A stretch of DNA of 5,533 nucleotides, from contig JAGQTR010000404.1 in assembly GCA_020438915.1 (NCBI GenBank), positions 1 through 5,533 on the forward strand. Reading direction: 5' to 3'. Position 1 is the first letter of the stretch. Each line of letters begins with the position of its first letter. The stretch is from Mycobacterium sp. GTDB lineage: Bacteria > Actinomycetota > Actinomycetes > Mycobacteriales > Mycobacteriaceae. The notes below the pieces were generated by a model. It saw only the letters and a program-made list of their open reading frames with translations, was not told where the DNA came from and did not search any database. The translations under genes and the position numbers were made by a program. Below are positions 1 through 5,533 of the stretch, piece by piece.

Positions 1-802
1 CGCCGAAGTGGTACTCGTCGAACACCACCAGATCCCAGTTGGTCTCGTGCAGCCACGTGTTCTTGGCCTTGATGTTGCCAGCCTTGTCCCTGCCCAGCAG
101 ATCCTGGAACGACCCGAAATACACCAAGGGCCTGGTCGTGTCCGCGGTGGTCGGATCGCCGGTCGCCCGGGACAGGTACTGCCACCCGTCGAAATCTGCG
201 TGGGACTCCAAGTCGTGCTGCCAGGCGTCTTCCACCGCTGGCTTAAACGTCACGATCAAGACCTTGCGAGCCCCCAGCTTCTTCGCCAACTGGTAGGCGG
301 CGAACGTCTTCCCGAAGCGCATCTTCGCGTTCCACAGAAACCGGGGAACCGCGTGCATGTCCTCTTTCCAAATCGAATGGAAGTAATCATGCGTCGCGGC
401 CACCGCACGGGCCTGTTCGGGGCGCATCGGAAAGGTCTCGTGATGGGTGCCTGACAGGGCCTGACCTATGCGCAGTTCGGTGATCGCGGTCAGCACATCC
501 GCCGGTGTGCACCGCACCCACTCCAAATCGACCTTCTCGTAACCCTTCGCCCGCAGCCGGGCGCGCACATCGTGGTCGGTAAACGTCGACCCGTCCGAGC
601 GTTCTGCCAGCTCGTCCACGTGGATCACGTAGTTCGAAATCTGCGGAGTCTGCAACTGCTGAGCGACCCGCTTCTTCACACCCTGCGTCGTCTGCCCGAT
701 CTTCAACTGTCCGGCGTGCGCCTCATCCTCAATCGAGTACGCGTAGATCCGCAGCCGAGCATCCAGCTTCTCGGGAAGCAGATCGTCGATGGGCCTACTC
801 AT
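1..802 (-). CDS. GIY-YIG nuclease-like/DEAD-DEAH helicase fusion, restriction subunit candidate (C-terminus outside window)
   Basis: Probably the DNA-translocating and cutting subunit of the operon. The frame is open from the ATG at 802 to the window edge, giving 267 residues. Residues 18-45 look like a GIY-YIG/T5orf172-type nuclease core: IYAY at 19-22, KIG at 34-36 and an arginine at 45. H77 and E94-W95 lie where this group usually has a conserved H and EW. After a linker, a superfamily 2 helicase begins: FPMRPEQ at 124-130 (Q-motif-like), Walker A variant MRFGKT at 161-166, and motif II DEYH at 262-265, where the window ends. The remaining helicase motifs are not visible. The ATG at 802 is the only usable start, because an in-frame stop lies at 833-835. 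It overlaps the upstream methyltransferase by 8 bases and has only a weak GGA ribosome-binding site, so translation is probably coupled. Domain reading is confident; the restriction role is inferred from the neighbours. Confidence 0.85.
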   Translation of the reverse strand, partial: MSRPIDDLLPEKLDARLRIYAYSIEDEAHAGQLKIGQTTQGVKKRVAQQLQTPQISNYVIHVDELAERSDGSTFTDHDVRARLRAKGYEKVDLEWVRCTPADVLTAITELRIGQALSGTHHETFPMRPEQARAVAATHDYFHSIWKEDMHAVPRFLWNAKMRFGKTFAAYQLAKKLGARKVLIVTFKPAVEDAWQHDLESHADFDGWQYLSRATGDPTTADTTRPLVYFGSFQDLLGRDKAGNIKAKNTWLHETNWDLVVFDEYHFG

Positions 803-2450
803 CGGGCGGATCCATGGGCCGAATTGAGGTCTCTATGAGGGCAATCTCTTGGTCGGTCAACCCGTACTTGGCGTACAGGTCTTTGTCAGTCCAGATGCGA
901 TCCCATGTCTGCATCGGTACCCATCGGTAAGTTGAGTGCGTGGCGTCCTGGCTGATCTTCCGCAGAGAAACAAGAAACCTGAAGAATCGGGTGGTGTAGT
1001 AGGACCTCACGCTCTCAACTTCTTCCTCGCTGGCCAGATAGAAGAAAAGAAATGACTGCGTGCACACGGAAGGTGATGGCGCGATTTGCGAGGGGCCAAG
1101 AACCATATCCACGCCCGACTTCTCTCGTTCGCGACCCGACCCAACCTTGGGAACGAGTAGTTTCCATGTGTCGACAAGTTGTTGGCTCTTGGTGACCCGG
1201 TCGCGTCCAATGAATCCCTGCCCACGCTTCATCGATTTGATGTAGTAGATGGGGACGTCACCAGGTTGCTCCACGCGGTGGAAGCCGTCGAAGTTGGAGG
1301 TCCACCCGAATTCTTTGTCACGGGCCAGGATCGTGTTGACCGACGGTTCGCCATGTTGCAGGACTTTGCGCAGGATCTCGAGGGCACGACTGTCTCTGAC
1401 CAGGACATCGAATTCGTCCAGCGCGCGATCCACCGGCCCAACGACCTCCTCCCCGCGAACCATCGTCATGGCGCAGCGGCCGTCGTAGGACGCATCCCAC
1501 AGGAAGTAGCAGACGCCGCCGTTTATACCCACAGACGGGAAAACTTCAGCCGCGTTTGGGTAATCCACTAGTTCACGAATTCGGCGATCGGCCAACATCG
1601 TCCGCCTGAAGTCGGTCAAGCCGAGGCCACCGGCCATCCAGCGTGCAGGAATGACCATGGCCAGGTAACGCGGATCTAGGTGCTTAGCCTGCTCAACGAA
1701 ATGCTGGTAGATCGGGATGTCGCGGTTGCCACCGTCTGCTTGGAGTTGGTACGGCGGGTTCCCAATGATCACGTCGAACTGCATGTCGTCTCCGAATAGC
1801 TCAGCGACCCGAGCCTTGATGTCGGTGGTGTGGATGAACGCGTAGGCGTGTGACTCCAGGCCGCCCTCACGATCCAAGGTCGCCTGTGGGGATCCGCAGT
1901 ACTTGCACTTGCCACCCTTGACCTTCTCAACCTGGTTGCCTTCGGAGTCGGCGGTGAGCACCTTGGTGCCGCCAACCCAGGTGTGCTCGATTCGTTCGAA
2001 CCAGATGTTGCCGTCGGGGCCGTCGAACGAGCTGGCGATCGAGTGCTTGCCGTTCGCCAGCTTCGAGCAGTACACGCTGCGGCGTGCGATCAGACTCGTG
2101 AGCTCGGTGATCGCGATTCCGTACACCTGTGTGGTGAGGATGTGATCGACACGCTCGGCGAGGTCCGGGATCGTGTCGGCGAGCCCGTCGACCAGCCGCT
2201 TGGTGATCTCGCGGAGGAACACGCCTGACTTGGTGAACGGATCGAGGAACTTGACGTTCGGGTTTGCCCAGATGCTCTCCCCGGAGTGGTCGGCCGCCCA
2301 CGCGATCTCCAAGGTGTCGAGCATCTGGTTGGCGAACTCGGGCGGGGTCGCCACCTCATCGTTGGACAGGTTGGCGATGCACGACAACACGTCCGGGTTC
2401 CGTCCGGCGAAATCCAGAGCCAAGCGAGCTGCCGCTGTCGTCCCGGTCAC
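795..2450 (-). CDS. Eco57I-type N6-adenine DNA methyltransferase
   Basis: A 551-residue DNA methyltransferase, expected to transfer a methyl group from AdoMet to adenine N6 at a specific site. Motifs in order: TPPEF (motif X-like) at 35-39; motif I variant FLDPFTKSGVF at 68-78, with KSG in place of GSG; a motif II-like VYGIAITE at 109-116; and catalytic motif IV, FDVIIGNPPYQ, at 225-235. Between motifs I and IV is a zinc-ribbon-like patch, CKYC at 182-185 with H201 and H207. The C-terminal part (about 300-551) should contain the target-recognition region and ends in a WTDKDLYAKYGLT block at 520-532, typical of these enzymes as I recall them. The frame stays open upstream to 2717, but the first 89 residues there are a shadow of the previous gene. 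The GTG at 2450 overlaps that gene's TGA (GTGA) and has GGAG 8 bases upstream. The stop overlaps the nuclease-helicase start. Whether it modifies alone or with the small partner is unknown. Confidence 0.88.
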   Translation of the reverse strand: MTGTTAAARLALDFAGRNPDVLSCIANLSNDEVATPPEFANQMLDTLEIAWAADHSGESIWANPNVKFLDPFTKSGVFLREITKRLVDGLADTIPDLAERVDHILTTQVYGIAITELTSLIARRSVYCSKLANGKHSIASSFDGPDGNIWFERIEHTWVGGTKVLTADSEGNQVEKVKGGKCKYCGSPQATLDREGGLESHAYAFIHTTDIKARVAELFGDDMQFDVIIGNPPYQLQADGGNRDIPIYQHFVEQAKHLDPRYLAMVIPARWMAGGLGLTDFRRTMLADRRIRELVDYPNAAEVFPSVGINGGVCYFLWDASYDGRCAMTMVRGEEVVGPVDRALDEFDVLVRDSRALEILRKVLQHGEPSVNTILARDKEFGWTSNFDGFHRVEQPGDVPIYYIKSMKRGQGFIGRDRVTKSQQLVDTWKLLVPKVGSGREREKSGVDMVLGPSQIAPSPSVCTQSFLFFYLASEEEVESVRSYYTTRFFRFLVSLRKISQDATHSTYRWVPMQTWDRIWTDKDLYAKYGLTDQEIALIETSIRPMDPPDE

Positions 2451-3103
2451 CGTGCGATCTCCGCAACCGTCATCGGTGGGTACGTCTCGATGGGAGAGAA
2501 GATGTCGTGCGTGTCGAGGTCTCCGAACAAGGTGTCGGAGCCGAACGACGACATTCGCGCCAGCGTTTCGAACCGGAAGTCCCGACGCTGGTACCGGCCC
2601 TTGCCCAGGTAGCCCCACTCCGGGAAAGTGATCGGCGACCCAGGAACGGTCGTCATGGCCAGCGCATCGCCTTGGACGATGTTGGCGTTCACGACCGCTT
2701 CCGCTGCTCGATGCCACCGATCGTGTTCGTTCTCACAGTCGGTCGCAACGAACTCGTCGAACGTGCCGACAAGACGGTTTCTGCATTCGTTCGCGTTGTC
2801 GGCGAGCAGCTCGATGCCGTAGACACACATGAGCCCGAGGAGCCCTTGGTGCCGCCGCTCGAAGCTGCTCGTGGCGTAGCGGGTCTGCACTGTTGCGAGC
2901 TTGCGGCGAAGCACTGGGATCAGGAAGTTCCCTGATCCGCACGCCGGCTCCAAGAACCGGGAGTCGATCCGCTCCGACTCGCCCTTCACCAGATCGAGCA
3001 TGCCTTCGACCAGCCACGCTGGCGTGAACACCTCGCCGTGACCACGGACACGTTCGACGGACTTCACGAGCCGTTCGGTATCGTCCGCCCGGCCGGTCTC
3101 CAT
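2447..3103 (-). CDS. Short N6-adenine methyltransferase-like protein without NPPY motif
   Basis: A 218-residue protein, first gene of the operon. It has the AdoMet-binding half of an N6-adenine methyltransferase: HGEVFTP (motif X) at 22-29, a canonical motif I FLEPACGSGNF at 50-60, YGIELLADN (motif II) at 95-103, and NIVQGDAL (motif III) at 141-148. Where motif IV (D/N-PP-Y) should follow it reads PITFPEWGYLGKG (157-169), so the catalytic loop is absent. It is also much shorter than a complete enzyme and has no obvious target-recognition domain. The chosen ATG at 3103 has GGAAGGAAG 7 bases upstream. The frame is open further up to 3244, and a second ATG at 3175 with weaker GAGG spacing is possible, but homology-like sequence begins only near residue 8 of the shorter form. 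Its end overlaps the next gene by GTGA. It may bind AdoMet or DNA as a partner of the large methyltransferase; independent methylation looks unlikely. Confidence 0.82.
   Translation of the reverse strand: METGRADDTERLVKSVERVRGHGEVFTPAWLVEGMLDLVKGESERIDSRFLEPACGSGNFLIPVLRRKLATVQTRYATSSFERRHQGLLGLMCVYGIELLADNANECRNRLVGTFDEFVATDCENEHDRWHRAAEAVVNANIVQGDALAMTTVPGSPITFPEWGYLGKGRYQRRDFRFETLARMSSFGSDTLFGDLDTHDIFSPIETYPPMTVAEIAR
2459..2462 (-). promoter_or_regulatory. Ribosome-binding site for the GTG start of the large methyltransferase
   Basis: GGAG on the minus strand, 8 bases before the GTG at 2450 and inside the last codons of the upstream gene. With the GTGA overlap it supports a GTG start and translational coupling, rather than the much longer open frame reaching 2717. 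Confidence 0.6.
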
Positions 3104-3110
3104 GATCAGG

Positions 3111-3119
3111 CTTCCTTCC
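3111..3119 (-). promoter_or_regulatory. Strong ribosome-binding site of the restriction-modification operon
   Basis: On the minus strand this reads GGAAGGAAG, 7 bases from the ATG at 3103. It is the best Shine-Dalgarno match upstream of the first methyltransferase-like gene and decides in favour of the 218-residue start over the ATG at 3175. Confidence 0.7.
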
Positions 3120-3248
3120 GCAGCACAGCCAGACCGGCGCGCTGGCACAACTTCATTGTTCTTCGCTGACGCCATCCGACCTCTGTGCTCCCTCTGAACC
3201 CCTCTCCACAGTACGCCTGCGGCATGGGTGCAGTCCGTAACCAATGGT

Positions 3249-3270
3249 CATGGTGCCGCTGGTCACCATG
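3249..3270. repeat. Inverted repeat, 7 bp arms, possible operator
   Basis: CATGGTG (3249-3255) and CACCATG (3264-3270) are perfect inverted arms around an 8 bp spacer. The same segment also has a direct repeat TGGTCA at 3245-3250 and 3260-3265, 15 bp apart. It lies about 150 bp upstream of the restriction-modification operon, where an operator or promoter would be expected. The symmetry is seen directly; the role is a guess. Confidence 0.4.
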
Positions 3271-3273
3271 CGC

Positions 3274-3324
3274 GCAACCGCCGGTTCTTCCGGGCCATGC
3301 AGCGGGCAACCGCCGAGCAACCGG
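3274..3324. repeat. Short direct repeats GCAACCGCCG
   Basis: GCAACCGCCG occurs at 3274-3283 and 3306-3315, followed by a partial copy GCAACCGG at 3317-3324. The offsets of 32 and 11 bp are close to whole helical turns, so the copies would face the same side of the DNA. In high-GC sequence such repeats may be chance. Confidence 0.3.
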
Positions 3325-3600
3325 ACACCGTGTGATCTGCTTCAGCCAGATGAGCGGATGGGGCCAAGCACCACAGCCAGCGCCGCCGAGGAACATGCGA
3401 ACTCAATGACCGTCGGGGTGTCGGCCCGAGCTGACCATCAATGGATCGGTCGTCACCAGCAAGCGAGACCCGGCGTGGGACCCGTGTAGACGGCCACTCT
3501 CGGCTTCGCCGGTGAGGAAGCACGTCGGATTCACCCAGACGCCAATGCATGAGCGGCAGCAGCAGGTCGAGGGCATCGCCAGGATCGATATGCCAGGTGT

Positions 3601-3623
3601 CCCGATGGTCGTGTGCCATCGGG
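3601..3623. repeat. Inverted repeat, perfect 8 bp arms with 7-base loop
   Basis: CCCGATGG (3601-3608) and CCATCGGG (3616-3623) are perfect inverted arms. There is no T-run on either side, so it does not look like an intrinsic terminator. It could be an operator or an RNA hairpin. On the minus strand the right arm covers the ATG at 3619 of an uncertain small reading frame. Confidence 0.45.
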
Positions 3624-3662
3624 TTCCTGAAAGCGGTAAGACACTCCCTTCATCATGAGACG

Positions 3663-3672
3663 AGACCGGTCT
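3663..3672. repeat. 10 bp perfect palindrome AGACCGGTCT
   Basis: A perfect palindrome in the divergent region, 285 bp upstream of the recombinase-like gene. It could be a binding site for a dimeric protein; the length is modest and chance is possible. Confidence 0.25.
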
Positions 3673-3837
3673 GTTCGCTCGCTTTGGCCGGCGTGTCGCA
3701 TGAGTCAGCCTGCTGCGTGGTGAAGTCTTGCGGGCGCATCGCTCGCGGCGATTGCCCGGTGTGTGTCGCCGAGCACCGTCCGAGCCGTGAACCGGGTTCG
3801 TCGGCGTCACCGCCGCCCCGCTTGCAGCGCTCCTGAC

Positions 3838-3890
3838 GGGGAGGCCACCCCCGCACCCGGGGTGCTGCCACCGGTGCTGGTGGCTTCTCC
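3838..3890 (+). repeat. Strong stem-loop with 12 bp stem upstream of the recombinase-like gene
   Basis: GGGGAGGCCACC (3838-3849) pairs along its whole length with GGTGGCTTCTCC (3879-3890) when read as RNA: ten Watson-Crick pairs and two G-U pairs. Inside the loop is a second hairpin, GCACC (3853-3857) with GGTGC (3861-3865). The structure ends 66 bases before the ATG at 3957. There is no following T-run, so it is not a standard terminator. It may be a leader structure, a barrier to read-through from outside an inserted element, or a protein-binding site. Confidence 0.5.
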
Positions 3891-3956
3891 TCAAAGCGCT
3901 GACGCGTTGGATGGTGATGGCACGGTCCGCGCGGTTCTCGAGGATGGAGAGCTGCG

Positions 3957-4928
3957 ATGACCGGTCGAAGGACCAGCCCGACAGCAGCAAGGCGAGCGGC
4001 ACGCCTCGCGCGGCGCGCGCCCGAACCGGTGGCCCTCGCCGACGACGTTGCTCAGCGGATCGCCTCGTACAGGCCATCGAGCATCGACTCGGTTGCATGG
4101 ACAGCCGTCCGTCCCCTGGTAGTCGAGACCGTCATCGCAGCAGCACCGCCGACACCGGATCGCGCTCAGCACCTGATGCTGCCCGCCGCGAAGCTCGTGT
4201 TGTGGGCGATCGACCAAGGCGTCGCTCTTGATCGGTCGGCGGTGTTCACGGAGACCATGGTCGAGGAATGGGCGCGCGCCAAGCTCGCAACCGGGACGTC
4301 GCCGCGGTCGGTTGCCACCCATCGCTCCCATCTCCGAGCACTCCTGCCGTCGACACCGTCTTCTGGCCCGAAAGTCGGGAGGGGCAACGGCCCGAACCCG
4401 TACGACGACGCCGAAGATCTTGCGCTGCGTCGGGCGGTGACCGGTCAGCGCAGCCCGGTGTACCGATCCACCGGCTGCCTGCTCTACGGGCTCGCCCGAG
4501 GCGCCGGGCTCAACGCCTCAGCGATCCGCCAGACCCGACGCGACGGCGTCATCGACCACGGCGACGGCGGCATCGAAGTGCTCGTCGACGGGCGTTCGCT
4601 GTGGGTGCTCAACAGCCACCTCGACGTCATCCGCCTCGGCCTCTCCACAAGCACCGAAACCGGCTACCTGCTCAGCGGGCGTGACGGGAAACGACGCAAC
4701 ATCGCCGAGTACATAAGCCGGTTCACCGTCCCCGACGGCACCCCGCACCTCAACATCGGACGCTGCCGCGACACCTGGATCCTCGATCACCTCCGACGTG
4801 GCACCCCGATCAAGGTCCTCGCCGACGCCCTCAGCACCAAATCACTCCGCAAGATCGAAACGCTCCTCACCCACGTCGACTCACCCGGCCCCGACGCCAC
4901 CGCCCGAGCGTTGCGAGGCACGGCATGA
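3957..4928 (+). CDS. Tyrosine-recombinase-like protein lacking the catalytic residues
   Basis: A 323-residue protein with the layout of a XerC/integrase-type recombinase. Residues 1-25 are basic. About 70-131 resemble the SAM-like core-binding domain (SPRSVATHRSHLRALLP at 115-131). About 150-307 resemble the catalytic domain. The family's first arginine (GLR) is N186 in GAGLNASAI; the box II H-x-x-R is G268 to R271, with only the arginine kept; the LGH histidine is T294; the nucleophilic tyrosine before the T/L-H-V tail is L304. Strand exchange therefore looks impossible, while DNA binding could persist. The ATG at 3957 has GGAG 7 bases upstream, and no in-frame start lies above it because stops occur at 3900 and 3915. 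Its TGA overlaps the next ATG (ATGA). It probably assists the downstream transposase, for example by binding the element ends. The fold is assigned by eye from motif order, so distant relationship is moderately sure and function unknown. Confidence 0.65.
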   Translation: MTGRRTSPTAARRAARLARRAPEPVALADDVAQRIASYRPSSIDSVAWTAVRPLVVETVIAAAPPTPDRAQHLMLPAAKLVLWAIDQGVALDRSAVFTETMVEEWARAKLATGTSPRSVATHRSHLRALLPSTPSSGPKVGRGNGPNPYDDAEDLALRRAVTGQRSPVYRSTGCLLYGLARGAGLNASAIRQTRRDGVIDHGDGGIEVLVDGRSLWVLNSHLDVIRLGLSTSTETGYLLSGRDGKRRNIAEYISRFTVPDGTPHLNIGRCRDTWILDHLRRGTPIKVLADALSTKSLRKIETLLTHVDSPGPDATARALRGTA

Positions 4929-5533
4929 TCCCCGCGGTCGAGGTGCGCAGGGCCGAAGCCGTCGTCGACCGCTCCGGGCTCGTCAGCGAGCTCGAGGACC
5001 TGCTGCGGCCACGAGGCCCGGTCACCGGCCGTTCAGTCGGCCGGCCCCGGGACATCAGCGTCCGCACATTCCTCATCGGCGTGCTCCTCGCCGCGGGCCA
5101 CGGCCGCAACCTGCACCTGCGGCGAGTTCACCACGCCCTCACCCGCGACATTTCCCGAACGCAACAGGACCGGCTCGGTGTGCGGCACCGGCGGCGCACC
5201 GACCCTGCCGGAGCGTTCCGTCGCGTCCTCACCTACTTTCACTTCTCGCGCATCACCTGCGCGCTCGCGAAGAAGGTCCAGCGTGACGGCGACGAATACC
5301 TCCAGAGCATCTGCGACCGGCTCATCGACGCGTCCGTCGCCGCCGGGCCGACCCCGAGCGGCGACTGGGCGATCGACGGCACCGGTGTCGACACATGGGC
5401 CAACGGACTGAAGTCAGCGCACCGCAGAGCCGACCCCGACGCTGCCTGGGGGCACCGCACACCGACACCGCAGAAGTCGATGAGCAAGAAGTTCTACGGC
5501 TACGACCTCTACGGCTTCACCGCGCTCCCACCC
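4925..5533 (+). CDS. DDE-type transposase-like protein, N-terminal part
   Basis: The first 203 residues are visible and the frame is open at the window edge. The pattern matches, from memory, a large actinobacterial transposase-like family: an RTFLIGVLLA segment at 47-56, LRRVHHAL at 65-72 followed by RLGV at 83-86, then GDWAIDGTGVDTW at 146-158. There D151 is the likely first catalytic aspartate of an RNase H fold. A conserved-looking ADPDAAWGHR block follows at 169-178, then KKFYGYDLYGF at 188-198, the strand that normally leads to the second acidic residue. The second aspartate and the glutamate would lie beyond the window, so completeness and activity cannot be judged. The ATG overlaps the upstream TGA, with GAGG 6 bases ahead (4915-4918), so the two proteins are made together. 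Third codon positions are almost all C or G, stronger than in the restriction-modification genes. Confidence 0.75.
   Translation, partial: MIPAVEVRRAEAVVDRSGLVSELEDLLRPRGPVTGRSVGRPRDISVRTFLIGVLLAAGHGRNLHLRRVHHALTRDISRTQQDRLGVRHRRRTDPAGAFRRVLTYFHFSRITCALAKKVQRDGDEYLQSICDRLIDASVAAGPTPSGDWAIDGTGVDTWANGLKSAHRRADPDAAWGHRTPTPQKSMSKKFYGYDLYGFTALPP

Larger units (their letters stand above)
3104..3956. other. 853-base divergent intergenic region, no convincing intact gene
   Basis: This separates the first minus-strand gene (start 3103) from the first plus-strand gene (start 3957), so it should hold promoters for both directions. I could not identify a convincing -35/-10 pair on either strand. All six frames contain only short or low-quality open stretches. 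The most protein-like is on the minus strand from an ATG at 3619 (first about 50 residues, beginning MAHDHRDTWH, preceded by AGGA), but it resembles nothing I recognise. On the plus strand a helix-turn-helix-like decayed frame covers about 3655-3960. The region is rich in inverted repeats (listed separately), which suggests regulatory sites, element ends, or remains of older insertions. Confidence 0.6.
3655..3960 (+). pseudogene. Decayed helix-turn-helix-like reading frame upstream of the recombinase-like gene
   Basis: One plus frame runs from ATG 3655 (or ATG 3700) to TGA 3958-3960, broken by an in-frame TGA at 3721-3723. After the break it reads SLAAIARCVSPSTVRAV (about 3739-3789), which resembles a helix-turn-helix, then a basic stretch and a proline/alanine-rich linker, ending VLEDGELR. 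Its final TGA overlaps the next gene's ATG as ATGA, the junction style of the following gene pair. No good ribosome-binding site lies after the break, and third-position GC is only about 65 percent, near the local average. I read it as a possible remnant of a DNA-binding gene that once headed this operon. It may instead be non-coding. Confidence 0.3.

Noticed and set aside
8..454. Plus-strand 148-residue open frame
   Set aside because: It is antisense to the nuclease-helicase gene, whose Walker A and DEYH motifs are clear in the other strand.
2451..2717. Extended N-terminus of the large methyltransferase
   Set aside because: These 89 residues are read out of frame through the coding sequence of the upstream gene. 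The GTG at 2450 with GGAG and GTGA overlap is the better start.
2264..2935. Plus-strand 223-residue open frame
   Set aside because: It lies antisense to the two methyltransferase genes, which carry clear motifs, and it has only repetitive R/P/S composition.
1..3103. DISARM or BREX identity for the left operon
   Set aside because: No DUF1998 helicase partner, phospholipase-D protein, PglZ or BrxC-like gene is visible, and the GIY-YIG domain and short methyltransferase do not fit those systems.
3263..3619. Minus-strand 118-residue open frame with an AGGA ahead of its ATG
   Set aside because: The first half is protein-like, but the rest is arginine/proline-rich as expected from non-coding high-GC DNA. 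No family is recognised and the start lies inside an inverted repeat. Too weak to list as a gene.
3601..3640. Intrinsic terminator at the 8 bp inverted repeat
   Set aside because: No run of T follows the hairpin on either strand.
3104..3956. tRNA gene or attachment site for an integrated element
   Set aside because: I found no tRNA-like T-arm or acceptor pairing. A direct repeat marking an attachment site cannot be tested because the other end of the element is outside the window.
3403..4098. Minus-strand 231-residue open frame
   Set aside because: It overlaps the start of the recombinase-like gene on the opposite strand, is rich in R, S, P and C, and shows no motif. A shadow of GC-rich DNA.

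Overview
This is high-GC DNA of actinobacterial character. The evidence is C/G-rich third codon positions, tightly overlapping genes with GTGA and ATGA junctions, and a transposase of a type I associate with actinobacteria. No rRNA, tRNA or CRISPR array was found, so the host cannot be named more precisely. The window holds two divergent gene blocks separated by 853 bases with no convincing intact gene.

Left block (minus strand, 3103 down to 1, running off the left edge): a translationally coupled three-gene restriction-modification-like operon. In order of transcription it encodes a short N6-adenine-methyltransferase-like protein (2447-3103), a full-size Eco57I-type N6-adenine DNA methyltransferase (795-2450, GTG start), and a GIY-YIG nuclease-like domain fused to a DEAD/DEAH-type helicase (802 to beyond position 1). 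Junction overlaps are 4 and 8 bases. The short protein has the AdoMet-binding motifs but no NPPY motif. The large one has NPPY and the target-recognition part but a variant AdoMet motif. They may work as a pair that protects host DNA while the nuclease-helicase attacks unmodified DNA.

Middle (3104-3956): the divergent region. It carries several inverted repeats: 7 bp arms at 3249-3270, 8 bp arms at 3601-3623, and a 12 bp RNA-type stem at 3838-3890. It also holds a small repeated motif (3274-3324), a palindrome at 3663-3672, and a decayed-looking helix-turn-helix-like reading frame whose end overlaps the next gene by ATGA.

Right block (plus strand, 3957 to the right edge): two coupled genes. 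The first has the layout of a tyrosine recombinase but lacks nearly all the catalytic residues, including the tyrosine. The second is a DDE-type transposase-like protein cut by the window end. Together they look like the left part of a mobile element, or of a derived system, next to the restriction-modification operon. The best candidates for something undescribed are this dead-recombinase plus transposase pair and the two-methyltransferase/GIY-YIG-helicase operon.
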